Assembly: GCA_964604565.1 (NCBI GenBank)
Contig: CAZRZN010000009.1
Coordinates: 1-41,898 of the forward strand
Origin: CAZRZN01 sp964604565
Lineage (GTDB): Bacteria; Pseudomonadota; Alphaproteobacteria; Rhodobacterales; Rhodobacteraceae
Length of the DNA: 41,898 bases
Reading direction: 5' to 3'
Position 1 is the stretch's first letter, and the number at the start of each line of letters is the position of its first letter. A program made the position numbers and the translations under genes. This document shows, in pieces, positions 8,357 through 16,963 of this stretch. The notes under the pieces are model-generated. The model was not told the DNA's origin, did not search any database, and saw nothing but the letters and a program-made list of their open reading frames with translations.

Positions 8357-8685
8357 CTATCTGTCCTCGGTAACAATCTGATCAGATACATCGGTCATGT
8401 CATCCCAATCCTAAAATCTTGCAAACACCTATGAAAACAATATTTCACACGGATAGATTGTAGGACTTTTTTACGCTTGTTGCGATAAAAAACATTCCGT
8501 GTTGGTGGCATGTCAGGAACAGGAATGCGGCGCCTCCCTTACGGAACGACGCAGCCCCTGGCACAACGGGGTCCAAGGCACTTTGGGATCAGGTGGTGCT
8601 CAGTCCGTAAAACCTAATAATACCGACAGAGATTGCCACTCTCAGATCTGCTCGTGTGCTTTCCGATCTGAATGACTGCCCACGA
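8357..8685. other. Gene-free gap with AT-rich segment and adapter-like sequence
   Basis: No gene is seen in these 329 bases. The left 150 bases are clearly AT-richer than the rest of the window, with runs such as ACTTTTTTACG and GATAAAAAACATT near 8463-8492. They probably hold the promoter of the minus-strand membrane-protein gene. The right part holds an Illumina-adapter-like 17-mer at 8653-8669, described among the findings. A six-base repeat GATCTG flanks that stretch at 8645-8650 and 8665-8670. Confidence 0.5.
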
Positions 8686-9606
8686 TCAGGCGTCGTTGTC
8701 CACGGCAAGCTCGCCGGGAAATTCATTTGTCTCCGGCGGCGCGGGATCGAGCAGGAAATCAAAGACATCGCGCACGCGTTTCCAGGTTGTCTCATCACTG
8801 GCCGCCAGCAGATAGCCCTTGCGCATGTCGCCACGATAGTCTGACCCGTCCAGCATTGCGACGTGCCCGCCCGCCTTTTGGGTGACGATCGCACCGGCAG
8901 GTTGGTCCCACGGCGTGAGTTTCGCGAAAAGAACGAAATCCACCTCACCCTGGGCCAACGTGCGGAATTCATGGCATGCGCAGCGCAGGGACCAGACCCG
9001 GCCGAACTTTGGCAGGGCGGCTGCCGTCTGTGCACGCTTGTCCTCCGGGATCAGGAACAGAGGCAAAAACCCGTTGAGCGAGGACAAGGCGCCCCCCTTC
9101 GAGGTGTGGATTTCGCGTTTTGTGCGACGCGGCAACTGGATCTGAGCGGGATTTTCAGCATCCGCCCAGACGATATCGTTCAAAACCGGATCGTAGAGCA
9201 GGCCAAAGGATGGCCGGCCGAACCGCAGGACCGACACCATGACACCGAACAGCGGAAGACCCTTTGCATAGTTCCAAGTGCCATCCACCGGGTCGATCGT
9301 GAAGCACAATTCTGCTTCGGCGATTTTGTCCATCAGGTCCGGGTTGGCGGATGCCGCCTCTTCGCCAACGATCAGCGCATGCGGAAAGCTGGCTTGCAGA
9401 CCTCGGGTGATCATCGCCTCGGCCGCTGTATCGGCCTCTGTCACCAGATCCTGCGGGCCTGCTTTTTCTGTAATCTGGTAGGTCGCCAGCTGGCGGAACC
9501 GTGGCATGATCTCTGCCTTGGCGGCCCGGCGAACAAGGTTGAAGAGTTGCGTGCGCTGGGCAGGGGTCAACGGTGCGGTGACCGGCATCGGCAGGGAATC
9601 AGTCAT
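8686..9606 (-). CDS. Inositol monophosphatase family protein
   Basis: A 306-residue member of the Mg2+-dependent, Li+-sensitive phosphatase family. The metal-site motifs are all present: VTEADTAAE near residue 54, GEEAA near 81, the signature DPVDGTWNYAKG near 104-115, and WDQPAGAIVTQKAGG near 232. Members dephosphorylate inositol phosphate, histidinol phosphate (HisN) or PAP; the sequence alone does not settle the substrate. The C-terminus has about 25 extra residues rich in P, E and D. It is monocistronic on the minus strand. Its stop codon lies only 16 bases from the adapter-like stretch, so the annotated 3' end should be treated with some care. Confidence 0.9.
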   Translation of the reverse strand: MTDSLPMPVTAPLTPAQRTQLFNLVRRAAKAEIMPRFRQLATYQITEKAGPQDLVTEADTAAEAMITRGLQASFPHALIVGEEAASANPDLMDKIAEAELCFTIDPVDGTWNYAKGLPLFGVMVSVLRFGRPSFGLLYDPVLNDIVWADAENPAQIQLPRRTKREIHTSKGGALSSLNGFLPLFLIPEDKRAQTAAALPKFGRVWSLRCACHEFRTLAQGEVDFVLFAKLTPWDQPAGAIVTQKAGGHVAMLDGSDYRGDMRKGYLLAASDETTWKRVRDVFDFLLDPAPPETNEFPGELAVDNDA

Positions 9607-9690
9607 TGAGCATATCCGGCGTGGCTGCGGTTCCTGACTGTGTTGCCAGCCCGGGGGCCTCTAGGCAAGGCGTTAGCCCGTTCACGGCCT

Positions 9691-12207
9691 TCATTCGCGG
9701 GCGCGCAGCACACCGGCTGGGCGGGCGGCCATCGGACGCCATGCAAATGCAAGCCCGGACAGTAGGGTGGCCAGAACCCCGCCCGCGACAATGCTGAGTG
9801 CCGAGGTCCAGATCACGGCGAATTCCGCTTCCATCACATATGTCATGACCGCCCATGCGCCGGTAAGTCCGGCGCCCAATGCCACTGCGCCCGCAGCAGC
9901 GCCAAGTAAACCTGAGCGCAGGGCAAAACTGCGCAAGATGCGCCCACGGCTGGCCCCCAGCGTTTTCAGTACTGCGGCCTCATAGGTGCGCGCACCTTCG
10001 CCAGCCGCAGCGGCACCGATCAACACGAGAAAGCCGGTCAGAAGGGTGGCTGCCGCGCCCCAGCGCACAGCCTCCGCGATGCCATCCAGCAGACTGCTGA
10101 CACGTTCGATGGCGTCGCGCACGCGAATGGCCGTGATGTTCGGGTAGGCACCTGCAAGATCGCGAAGGATCTTCGCCTCTGCCGCTTCTTCGGCGTAGAC
10201 TGTCGAAATGAAGGTATGCGGCGCGCCGGACAGGGCGGAGGGGTTCATCGTCATGACAAAACCGATGCCGGCGGTCGAGAAATCCACCTGCCGGAAGGAC
10301 GTGATGCTGGCGGTGATATCGCGTCCCAACACGTTGACCGTGATCTCATCACCCAGTTTCAGGCCCATCTCTTCGGCTTCCTCGGCCGCAAAGCTTACTT
10401 GCGGTGGACCGCTATAATCCTTGGGCCACCAAGCGCCTTCGGTGACGGTGGTACGCGGGCCGGGGGTCTCTGAATAGGTGACACCCCGGTCGCCGCGAAT
10501 GACCCAGTGTTCCCCGACAACATCCTTTGCGGGCTGGCCATTGATCCGCGTGATGATCCCGCGCAACATGGGCGCGCTGTCGATACGGCTGACCGCGGGA
10601 TCGTTTTCCAGCCGATCCAGATAGCCCGGCATCTGATCGCGCTGAATATCGACAAAGAAATATGATGGCGCGATCTCTGGCAGGTCGCGTTCGATGGCAC
10701 TGCGCAGGTTCCCATCTATCTGGCCAATTGCCGCGAGAACCGTCAGGCCAAGGCCAAGCGAAAGCACCACTGATCCGGCGTTCTCCCTCGGCCCGCCAAT
10801 GGCGCCCAAGGCCAAGCGCAGGACCGGCCGACCCCGGGCCGCACGGGTGCTGCGGCGCGCCAGCCAGCGGATCAGCCACGCGGCCGCCACCAATATCACC
10901 AGTGCCCCGGCGATGCCTCCGGCGGTCCAAAGCGTCAATTCGGGATTGCCGGAGAACAATGTCGCGGTCCCAACAAGCAGCCCAATGAGGATCAATGTGG
11001 CGATGACATAGCGCCAGGCTGGCAGGAGCCGCGCGCTGTCCAGTGCGTCGCGGAACAGGGTGGCGGCACGAACCTCCTCGGCGCGCGCCAGCGGCCAAAG
11101 GGTAAAGAGCAAGGCGGTCAGCAAGCCGTAGAGCGACGCCTCCGCCAGCGGGGCGGCATGAAACCGGAAAATCGCGGGCACCGGAAGCGCATCGCTGATC
11201 AGCGGGGCAAATACGATCGGCACAAAGGCCCCAAGGATCAGTCCCAACGCGATGCCCAGCAATGCAAGGGCGGCGATCTGTAGGAAATAAGTCTGAAAGA
11301 TCGTGGTCCGCGTGGCGCCCAACGTCCTCAGCGTGGCAATGACAGAGGTTTTCCGGGACAGATAAGCGCGCACCGCAGCCGAAACACCAATGCCGCCCAC
11401 GGCGAGGCCGGACAGACCCACCAGCACCAGAAAGCTGCTCAACCGTTCGACGAACCGTGCGATCCCCGGCGCGCCATTGCGCGAGTCGCGCCAGCTGAGG
11501 CCCTTGTCCTCGAACCTCGTGCGGGCCTCTTCGGCCACAGTGTCGAGGTCCGTTCCTTCGGCGAGGAGCAGGCGATACTGCGTCTCGAACAGGGACCCCT
11601 CCGATAGCAGGCCGGAGCCGCGTAGGTCTTCGGTCCTGACAATGGTGCGCGGGCCAAGGCCGAAACCGTCTCCCGCGTCGTCGGGTTCTGTCTCGATGGT
11701 CGCGCGCAGGGTGAACTCCTGCGTGCCGAGGCGAAATCTGTCACCTGTTTCCAGCCCCAGCCTGTTGGCAAGGATCGGCGCCATGACCGCGCCCTGATCT
11801 TGCAGGGCTTCGTCAAGGGGCATCTCGGGACCGAGGCGCAGGTCGCCAAGCAGCGGGTAAGCGGCGTCGACCGATTTCACTTGTGTCAGGCCGCGTTCGG
11901 TTTCCCCGTCGCGGGTCACAACCACCATGGACCGGAAATCCGTGACCTCCGAAACATCCGTGGCCACGCGATTCATCCAGGCCCGTTCCTCATCCGTGGC
12001 AAACCGGTACGTGAATTCGGCCTGCGCGTCGCCTCCCAACAGCACAGCACCCTGATCCTCCAACCCGGCTTGAATGGCCGAGCGGACAGACCCCACGCCT
12101 GCGATGGCTGCAACACCCAGCGCGAGGCACGCGATGAAGATGCGAAACCCCTTCAGACCCCCGCGCAACTCACGCCGGGCGAAACGGGCCGACGTGACAA
12201 GGCTCAT
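9691..12207 (-). CDS. ABC transporter permease, FtsX/YbbP family
   Basis: The 838-residue inner-membrane protein has the duplicated FtsX/MacB plan of YbbP-type permeases. An N-terminal membrane helix (FRIFIACLALGVAAIAGVGS) precedes a large periplasmic domain, then a block of helices near residues 245-480, a second periplasmic domain, and a last block of three helices near 705-838. Such permeases pair with LolD-like ATPases in lipid or lipoprotein handling, or in mechanotransmission to envelope enzymes, rather than small-molecule import. ATG 12207 overlaps the ATPase stop codon by ATGA, so the two are coupled. A longer start at 12270 would only add sequence out of the ATPase gene. The pair is divergent from tesA, as in many Proteobacteria. 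Confidence 0.92.
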   Translation of the reverse strand: MSLVTSARFARRELRGGLKGFRIFIACLALGVAAIAGVGSVRSAIQAGLEDQGAVLLGGDAQAEFTYRFATDEERAWMNRVATDVSEVTDFRSMVVVTRDGETERGLTQVKSVDAAYPLLGDLRLGPEMPLDEALQDQGAVMAPILANRLGLETGDRFRLGTQEFTLRATIETEPDDAGDGFGLGPRTIVRTEDLRGSGLLSEGSLFETQYRLLLAEGTDLDTVAEEARTRFEDKGLSWRDSRNGAPGIARFVERLSSFLVLVGLSGLAVGGIGVSAAVRAYLSRKTSVIATLRTLGATRTTIFQTYFLQIAALALLGIALGLILGAFVPIVFAPLISDALPVPAIFRFHAAPLAEASLYGLLTALLFTLWPLARAEEVRAATLFRDALDSARLLPAWRYVIATLILIGLLVGTATLFSGNPELTLWTAGGIAGALVILVAAAWLIRWLARRSTRAARGRPVLRLALGAIGGPRENAGSVVLSLGLGLTVLAAIGQIDGNLRSAIERDLPEIAPSYFFVDIQRDQMPGYLDRLENDPAVSRIDSAPMLRGIITRINGQPAKDVVGEHWVIRGDRGVTYSETPGPRTTVTEGAWWPKDYSGPPQVSFAAEEAEEMGLKLGDEITVNVLGRDITASITSFRQVDFSTAGIGFVMTMNPSALSGAPHTFISTVYAEEAAEAKILRDLAGAYPNITAIRVRDAIERVSSLLDGIAEAVRWGAAATLLTGFLVLIGAAAAGEGARTYEAAVLKTLGASRGRILRSFALRSGLLGAAAGAVALGAGLTGAWAVMTYVMEAEFAVIWTSALSIVAGGVLATLLSGLAFAWRPMAARPAGVLRARE

Positions 12208-12914
12208 TCGGCGGCCCTCAACTCCGTCGCGTCCACGTGGCCGTCGCGCAGATGCACGGTGCGGTCGCACCGCGCAGCCAGCTCGGTTGCATGGGTCACA
12301 AGAACCAGCGTCGCATCGGTTTCTCTCGACAGACCAAAGAGCAGATCGACAATGGCCGCGCCGTTCGCTCCGTCGAGGTTGCCTGTGGGCTCGTCCGCCA
12401 GCAAGATGTCCGGCTCCGGTGCCAGCGCACGGGCAAGCGCGACACGCTGCTGTTCGCCGCCGGACATCTGGGCCGGGTAATGATCGGCCCTGTGGTCCAG
12501 TCCGACCGATACCAGCATGTCGTGCGCGCGGTGAAACGCCTTTGGATCACCTGCCAGTTCCAGCGGGGTCGCCACGTTTTCCAGAGCGGTCATTGTAGGG
12601 ATCAGGTGAAAGGACTGGAACACCACCCCCATGTGGTCGCGTCGAAAGCGTGCCAAGTCATCTTCGTCCATCGCGGTCAGATCTTGACCCAGCGCATGCA
12701 CCTGTCCTGATGTGGCGCGTTCCAGACCGCCCATGATCATGAGCAGCGATGACTTTCCAGAGCCGGACGGGCCGACCAGACCAAGCGTTTCACCGCGCTT
12801 CACATCCAAAGTGATGTCATGCAGGATTTCGACTAGTCCGGCATTGCCCCTCAGGCTGAGGGTGACATCTTGAAGAGACAGGACGGCGGCGGACAAATGG
12901 AGGACTCCTGACAT
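12204..12914 (-). CDS. ABC transporter ATP-binding protein, LolD/YbbA family
   Basis: The 236-residue ATPase carries Walker A (GPSGSGKSS, residues 48-56), the Q-loop (VVFQSFHLIPTMTALENV), the signature MSGGEQQRVALARAL, Walker B (ILLADEPTGNLDG) and the switch histidine (LVTHATEL). The sequence is typical of the LolD/MacB/YbbA subgroup that energises FtsX-type permeases, here the gene coupled to it downstream. The most downstream credible start is ATG 12914, whose CAT complement shares the palindrome CATG with the tesA start on the other strand. No clear ribosome site precedes it. A TTG at 12956 is less likely. Confidence 0.93.
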   Translation of the reverse strand: MSGVLHLSAAVLSLQDVTLSLRGNAGLVEILHDITLDVKRGETLGLVGPSGSGKSSLLMIMGGLERATSGQVHALGQDLTAMDEDDLARFRRDHMGVVFQSFHLIPTMTALENVATPLELAGDPKAFHRAHDMLVSVGLDHRADHYPAQMSGGEQQRVALARALAPEPDILLADEPTGNLDGANGAAIVDLLFGLSRETDATLVLVTHATELAARCDRTVHLRDGHVDATELRAAE

Positions 12915-13587
12915 GACACACTGGGTGACATATGGGCTGCAAACGCTTCGCAGCAAGGCGCTGTGTGCATTCCTGCTGCTGGCGGCCGGCGCGGCGTCCG
13001 CGGAAAAGGTGCATATCCTTGCGCTGGGGGACAGCCTGACCCAAGGCTACGGTTTGCTGGAGCAGGAGGGGTTCGTTCCGCAGTTGCGCGCATGGCTGGA
13101 TGAGCGCGGGCATGATGTGCGGATTGTTAACGCGGGAGTCTCCGGGGACACCACGGCGGGCGGTCTGGCAAGGGTGGATTGGTCACTGACTTCGGAAATT
13201 CAGGCCATGATCGTTGCCCTCGGGGGCAATGACCTGCTGCGTGGGATTGATCCTGAGGTTTCGCGCGCCAACCTCGAAGGTATCCTGAAAATTGCCGAGG
13301 CGCGTGACCTTGAGGTGCTTCTGATCGGCATGACAGCTCCGGGGAACTACGGACCGGACTTCAAGCGGGAATTCGACCAGCTTTTCCCTTCCCTTGCTGA
13401 GTCTTACGACACGCTTTACCTTGAAAGCTTCTTTGCCGGAATGATGACCGACGGCGAGATGCCCTCAGACATCGGGGACGTCATGCAAGCGGATGGCATT
13501 CATCCCAATGCCAAAGGTGTCCAGCGCATTGTAAATGTGGTCGGCCCAAAGGTCGTTTCACTCATTGAGCGGGTGCGTGGAGATTGA
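12913..13587 (+). CDS. tesA: Arylesterase/lysophospholipase TesA (GDSL family)
   Basis: The 224-residue periplasmic hydrolase starts with a Sec-type signal (hydrophobic ALCAFLLLAAGAASA, cleavage near residue 30). It shows the four SGNH blocks: block I GDSLTQGYG (catalytic Ser), block II GVSGDTT, block III GGND, and block V DGIHPN (Asp and His). TesA/YbbC-like enzymes hydrolyse acyl-CoA, lysophospholipids and aryl esters. ATG 12913 has AGGA 8 bases upstream; that site lies inside the divergent ATPase gene. The pairing with a LolD/YbbP exporter is conserved in E. coli and many other Proteobacteria, suggesting a shared role in lipid handling. Confidence 0.95.
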   Translation: MTHWVTYGLQTLRSKALCAFLLLAAGAASAEKVHILALGDSLTQGYGLLEQEGFVPQLRAWLDERGHDVRIVNAGVSGDTTAGGLARVDWSLTSEIQAMIVALGGNDLLRGIDPEVSRANLEGILKIAEARDLEVLLIGMTAPGNYGPDFKREFDQLFPSLAESYDTLYLESFFAGMMTDGEMPSDIGDVMQADGIHPNAKGVQRIVNVVGPKVVSLIERVRGD

Positions 13588-13678
13588 TGCGCCCGGATGA
13601 GGACGTCCGGTTGGGGTCCAAGAGCTGAAAACGGTCCTCGATGCTTCGGAGTCTTTCCGAACGTTGTGGCCCTGTTTC

Positions 13679-13870
13679 TCAGGCCTCGACTTCCTGGCAG
13701 GGACTCTCCCGAGGCTGAAGGGAAAACAGGATAAGACCCATGCCGATTGTCAGGCCAAGGACCAAGTAAAGCCCTACGGCCATCAACGCGCCCAAGCCGA
13801 AGAAAAGCCACCCCACGAACCCACATAGGGCACCAATCATACTGCCAAAAAGAAAAGCAACCACCGCCAT
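13679..13870 (-). CDS. Small two-helix membrane protein, 63 aa
   Basis: A very hydrophobic 63-residue protein with two probable membrane segments (about residues 2-26 and 29-49), followed by a short polar tail ending QEVEA. I do not recognise a family. I chose ATG 13870 because GGAGGG lies 4 bases upstream; an in-frame ATG four codons earlier (13882) overlaps that ribosome site. It is convergent with tesA, leaving about 90 bases between them. The strong ribosome site and the glycine-zipper-like pattern (GSMIGALCGFVGW) support a real gene. Confidence 0.7.
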   Translation of the reverse strand: MAVVAFLFGSMIGALCGFVGWLFFGLGALMAVGLYLVLGLTIGMGLILFSLQPRESPCQEVEA

Positions 13871-13965
13871 TGCACCCTCCATGCTGTGTCCACGCTAGCT
13901 GCCATATGCTAACGAAGCATTAAGACATGCCGGAGATCTTGGGTTTGCTGACCTTTTAGAAGACA

Positions 13966-15132
13966 CTATCGGCCAATAATCGCGCGCCAGGCAAACTGCG
14001 GCAGTCGGGCAGCCGTCTTGCGCATGAGAGGGCCGTAATCCACCTCGCCTGCCATCAGGCGCAAATAGTCGCCGCGCAGAGTCCGCGACGCGCGAAAGCT
14101 GCGGATGAAGGCCGGACGCAAAGCCTCGCGGAACATAACGTTGCGCAAAACCCGTGCGTATCGCAAATCGCTGTGGATCGGGTGCAAGGCCCGCATGTAT
14201 TTGGCCAGCGCATCGTCAGGATTTCCCTTGGCCAGGGCCGTTCGCGCGGCCTCGGCCGCCAAGGCGCCACTGTCCAGCGCGTGCGCGATGCCCTCACCGG
14301 TAATCGGATCGACAAGCCCGGCAGCGTCCCCCGCGAACAGGACTCGGCCCTTGCCGGGGGTCTTTCGAAAATCGCCGAATGGCAGGAATTGCCCTTTCAC
14401 GGGTAGATTTTCGGACACATCCAACACTCTCAGATAGCGTTTAAGCGCTGATTTCATGTCCGCGTTCCGCGACAATACCCCTCCGACGCCGATGGTCGTT
14501 CCTTCGGGTTTCGGGAACTGCCATCCGTAGCCCCAGTTTGCAGCGCCAAAGTCTATACGAAGCGGGCGTTTGGGATCGACGCCCGGGCGTTCCACTTCCA
14601 GCGCGAAGCCAATTTTCGACGGGTCATAGGCTGTCCCGAACAGGGACCGTGCCGTCGGACTGTTCACGCCATCCGCCGCGATGAGGATCTTCGCCTCAAG
14701 CCGGTGCCGGGGCAGATCGAGAGCCGGAGTCGTTGGATCGAGGGTGCCTGTCACTCCCGTAAAATCTGCGGCTCCGGCGCTTATGGCCTGGCGGACCAAT
14801 GTGTCATCCAACTGATAACGCATACCCAGATGCAAGGGCGGCACATTCCTGCTGGCTCCGAGATCTTTACCAAAGGCATGAAAACTGAAATCGCCACGAC
14901 GCTCCAGCGGGACATCGGGCAGTGTTCCACCGAATATTCTTTGGTAGTGACGCAGCGCCCTGCCGGTAATGCCGCCCCCGCAAAGCTTGTTGCGAGGGAA
15001 TCGGGCTTTGTCCACCAAAGCGACCTTCAACCCCGAAGACGCGGCGGTCATTGCCGCTGCGGCGCCAGCAGGGCCGGCGCCCAGAACGATAACGTCAAAT
15101 CGTTCGGTTCGGCGCGACGCGCCCGTATTCAC
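13966..15132 (-). CDS. Geranylgeranyl reductase family FAD-dependent oxidoreductase
   Basis: The 388-residue flavoprotein belongs to the GGR family (TIGR02032-like). Evidence is the N-terminal dinucleotide fold DVIVLGAGPAGAAAAM, the CGGGI motif near residue 51, and the second FAD motif RVLFAGDAAGLVDPITGEGIAHAL in the C-terminal half. Relatives reduce isoprenoid chains of chlorophylls, archaeal lipids or quinones, and many Rhodobacteraceae copies lie outside photosynthesis clusters, so the substrate here is open. The chosen start is GTG 15132, which overlaps the L,D-transpeptidase stop as GTGA. Upstream codons in this frame belong to that gene. It is therefore the second gene of a two-gene operon. 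Confidence 0.88.
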   Translation of the reverse strand: MNTGASRRTERFDVIVLGAGPAGAAAAMTAASSGLKVALVDKARFPRNKLCGGGITGRALRHYQRIFGGTLPDVPLERRGDFSFHAFGKDLGASRNVPPLHLGMRYQLDDTLVRQAISAGAADFTGVTGTLDPTTPALDLPRHRLEAKILIAADGVNSPTARSLFGTAYDPSKIGFALEVERPGVDPKRPLRIDFGAANWGYGWQFPKPEGTTIGVGGVLSRNADMKSALKRYLRVLDVSENLPVKGQFLPFGDFRKTPGKGRVLFAGDAAGLVDPITGEGIAHALDSGALAAEAARTALAKGNPDDALAKYMRALHPIHSDLRYARVLRNVMFREALRPAFIRSFRASRTLRGDYLRLMAGEVDYGPLMRKTAARLPQFAWRAIIGR

Positions 15133-15683
15133 AGAACGGTGACGGGTGTGCCGATCGGGACACGCTGGTAAAGATCGATCACATGGTCGTTGATCATGCG
15201 AACGCATCCGTTGGAGACGGAACGCCCGATGGAGCGTGGCGCAGTCGTTCCGTGGATCGCGTTGAAGGTGTAGCGACCGTTCCGATACAAATACAATGCG
15301 CGCGCGCCCAGTGGATTGGTCGGCCCACCTGGTTGTACGTAGTCATTGTCGATGAACTGCTCATACGACTGGGGAGAGCGTTCGATCATTGCATCGGTTG
15401 GACGCCAAGTGGGCCATTCCTTTTTCCGGTCGATCACGTATTTCCCGGATATTGCCTGCCCTGCCATGCCCAATCCTACGCCGTAGCGCATCGCCCGTCC
15501 CGGTGCATCGACGTAATACAGGAAATGTGCATCGGGAAGGATGAGGATCTGACCGGGTGCCAGATCCTTCTTCATGGCCACGGATTGAGGCCGAAATACA
15601 GGATCCAGGCTGAAGGCCAGAGCGGGCATCGGGAAGGCTGTCGCTGCAGAGGCAGCGGCGATGAATGTGCGGCGGTTGATCAT
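15129..15683 (-). CDS. L,D-transpeptidase (YkuD domain)
   Basis: The 184-residue exported enzyme has an NRRTFIAAASAATAF leader, Tat-like with a twin arginine, ending near ALA-23. A YkuD catalytic domain follows. The active-site pattern is present: HGT near residue 143 and SNGCVRM with catalytic C160. It forms 3-3 peptidoglycan cross-links or attaches proteins to peptidoglycan in the periplasm. The GxGLGMAG and PTWRPT segments are typical of the ErfK/YbiS group. ATG 15683 is chosen because GAGGG precedes it and it begins the signal peptide. A longer start at 15716 would bury the leader. It is coupled to the GGR-family flavoprotein downstream. Confidence 0.93.
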   Translation of the reverse strand: MINRRTFIAAASAATAFPMPALAFSLDPVFRPQSVAMKKDLAPGQILILPDAHFLYYVDAPGRAMRYGVGLGMAGQAISGKYVIDRKKEWPTWRPTDAMIERSPQSYEQFIDNDYVQPGGPTNPLGARALYLYRNGRYTFNAIHGTTAPRSIGRSVSNGCVRMINDHVIDLYQRVPIGTPVTVL

Positions 15684-15819
15684 GGCAGCCCTCAAGCAAT
15701 CTTCTGAATGTGGCATACTATTTCGTCCAACTTGCGCTGAAAAGCAATCCCGAGCCTGTCAGTTACACTGTCACTTCGACGTGTGATCCAGCAACAAGGA
15801 CGAAAAAAGTGGCCGGAAA

Positions 15820-16512
15820 TCACTCTTTGGGGACATCGGCATTGCGTCCAGCGAGAATCACACTGGTCAGATACGCCGCCTGCGGGGTCATCCCCGCCAT
15901 GATCGCCGCCGCCGCATTCGGCCGCATCCGGCCAAGAAAACCTGCCGCGAATTCTGGATCCATCTCTTCGAAAAGGGCGGCAGCATGCTTGGGTTTCATG
16001 TTTGCATACACGTCCGTAAGGCGCGTGATGTCATCTTCCGCAGCGGTCCGGGCAAGCGACAGCGTCGCCTTGAGGCTCTCCTCTGCCTTGGTCAATGCTT
16101 CCATGTTGCGCTGAATCTCTTCTTCTGCAACTGCGAGAGCTTGCATGCGTACTTCAAAAGCCTCTTCACGCTTGCGAATCCGTTCTTCGCGCACGGCAAG
16201 GGCGTCCAACAAAGGTTCGAGGTCCGCATCGGTCACCAACCGTGTCGGGACCGGAGGAGTTGTCCCTGTTCCGTCACCGGGCAGCAGACGACCGGGTTTT
16301 TCCTCGGCATCCGCAGAGGCCAGTGTCTCCTCGGGAATTTGGGCGACAAGATCTTCGCTGCCTTCTCGGGCCAGGGCCTCGTTCGCGCCCACTGCCATTC
16401 GCAATAGAGCAGATGTGACCAGCAAAGCACTGATGGCCGCCAAGGCCCCGCGTGACTTGCGTCGGGAACCCTTTCGTCTTTTGTCAGAGGCCGCAACAGG
16501 TGTCATTTCCAT
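15820..16512 (-). CDS. Flagellar motor-associated MotE-like protein (MgtE_N domain)
   Basis: The 230-residue protein has a basic N-terminus, one membrane anchor (about 24-44), a proline-rich linker, a coiled coil rich in E, R, A and K (about 95-150), and a C-terminal MgtE_N-like domain. That domain carries YANMKPKHAAALFEEMDPEFAAGFLGRM, then a MTPQAAYLTSVILAGRNA end. This is the architecture of MotE, the periplasmic chaperone of MotC in Rhizobiales, and of related flagellar proteins. It lies downstream of fliL and a coiled-coil gene in one direction, so it is probably part of the same operon. ATG 16512 has AGGA upstream; a second ATG two codons on is equally possible. Confidence 0.8.
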   Translation of the reverse strand: MEMTPVAASDKRRKGSRRKSRGALAAISALLVTSALLRMAVGANEALAREGSEDLVAQIPEETLASADAEEKPGRLLPGDGTGTTPPVPTRLVTDADLEPLLDALAVREERIRKREEAFEVRMQALAVAEEEIQRNMEALTKAEESLKATLSLARTAAEDDITRLTDVYANMKPKHAAALFEEMDPEFAAGFLGRMRPNAAAAIMAGMTPQAAYLTSVILAGRNADVPKE

Positions 16513-16605
16513 CGCATTTTCCTGGATTTCTGCTCCATCAGGGAGCCTTGACCGCGCTTGGAGCGCCTGTCGTGTCAGTTGGACGTGTTACGTTGGCCGA
16601 TCTTG

Positions 16606-16953
16606 TCAGTTTCGAGGATGCCGCATGAAAACAGTCTCACGACTCTCAGTCTGTGCCGGAGCGCTGTTTTGCGGGAGGTCATGCATGGATGCCACGAGCA
16701 GTTCCAGCCGCCGCGCCACGTCTTCGGCCCGGTCGGTAAGCTCACCCAGTGACTTGTTCGATTCCCCCGCACTTTTTTGCGCGTTGTTGAGCGTCCTCGT
16801 CAGATCATCCACTTGCGCCGACAGCACCGCGACGGCGCCTCCAACACCATTTTCCAAGTCGGTGAACCGGGAAAGTCGCCTCGCGAGGATGAAACAATAA
16901 AACCCTGCGCCCAAAGCGCCGGCAACCAACAGGATATCCGCAATCACTTCCAT
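16606..16953 (-). CDS. DUF6468-like flagellar-operon membrane protein
   Basis: A 115-residue protein with one N-terminal membrane segment (about residues 4-24, DILLVAGALGAGFYCFILARR) and a heptad-like helical remainder (about 35-90). It resembles the small DUF6468-type proteins found beside fliL in alphaproteobacteria; I make that link from architecture and position. A GAGGAG ribosome site, 8 bases before the ATG, lies just inside the gap after fliL, whose stop is 11 bases upstream. The probable role is an accessory to flagellar assembly or positioning. The C-terminal 25 residues look disordered. Confidence 0.7.
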   Translation of the reverse strand: MEVIADILLVAGALGAGFYCFILARRLSRFTDLENGVGGAVAVLSAQVDDLTRTLNNAQKSAGESNKSLGELTDRAEDVARRLELLVASMHDLPQNSAPAQTESRETVFMRHPRN

Positions 16954-16963
16954 TCCCCTCTCC

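Noticed and set aside
13593..13660. tRNA or terminator between tesA and the small membrane protein
   Set aside because: Only a five-base stem (CCGGA/TCCGG) forms, with no T-run and no cloverleaf.
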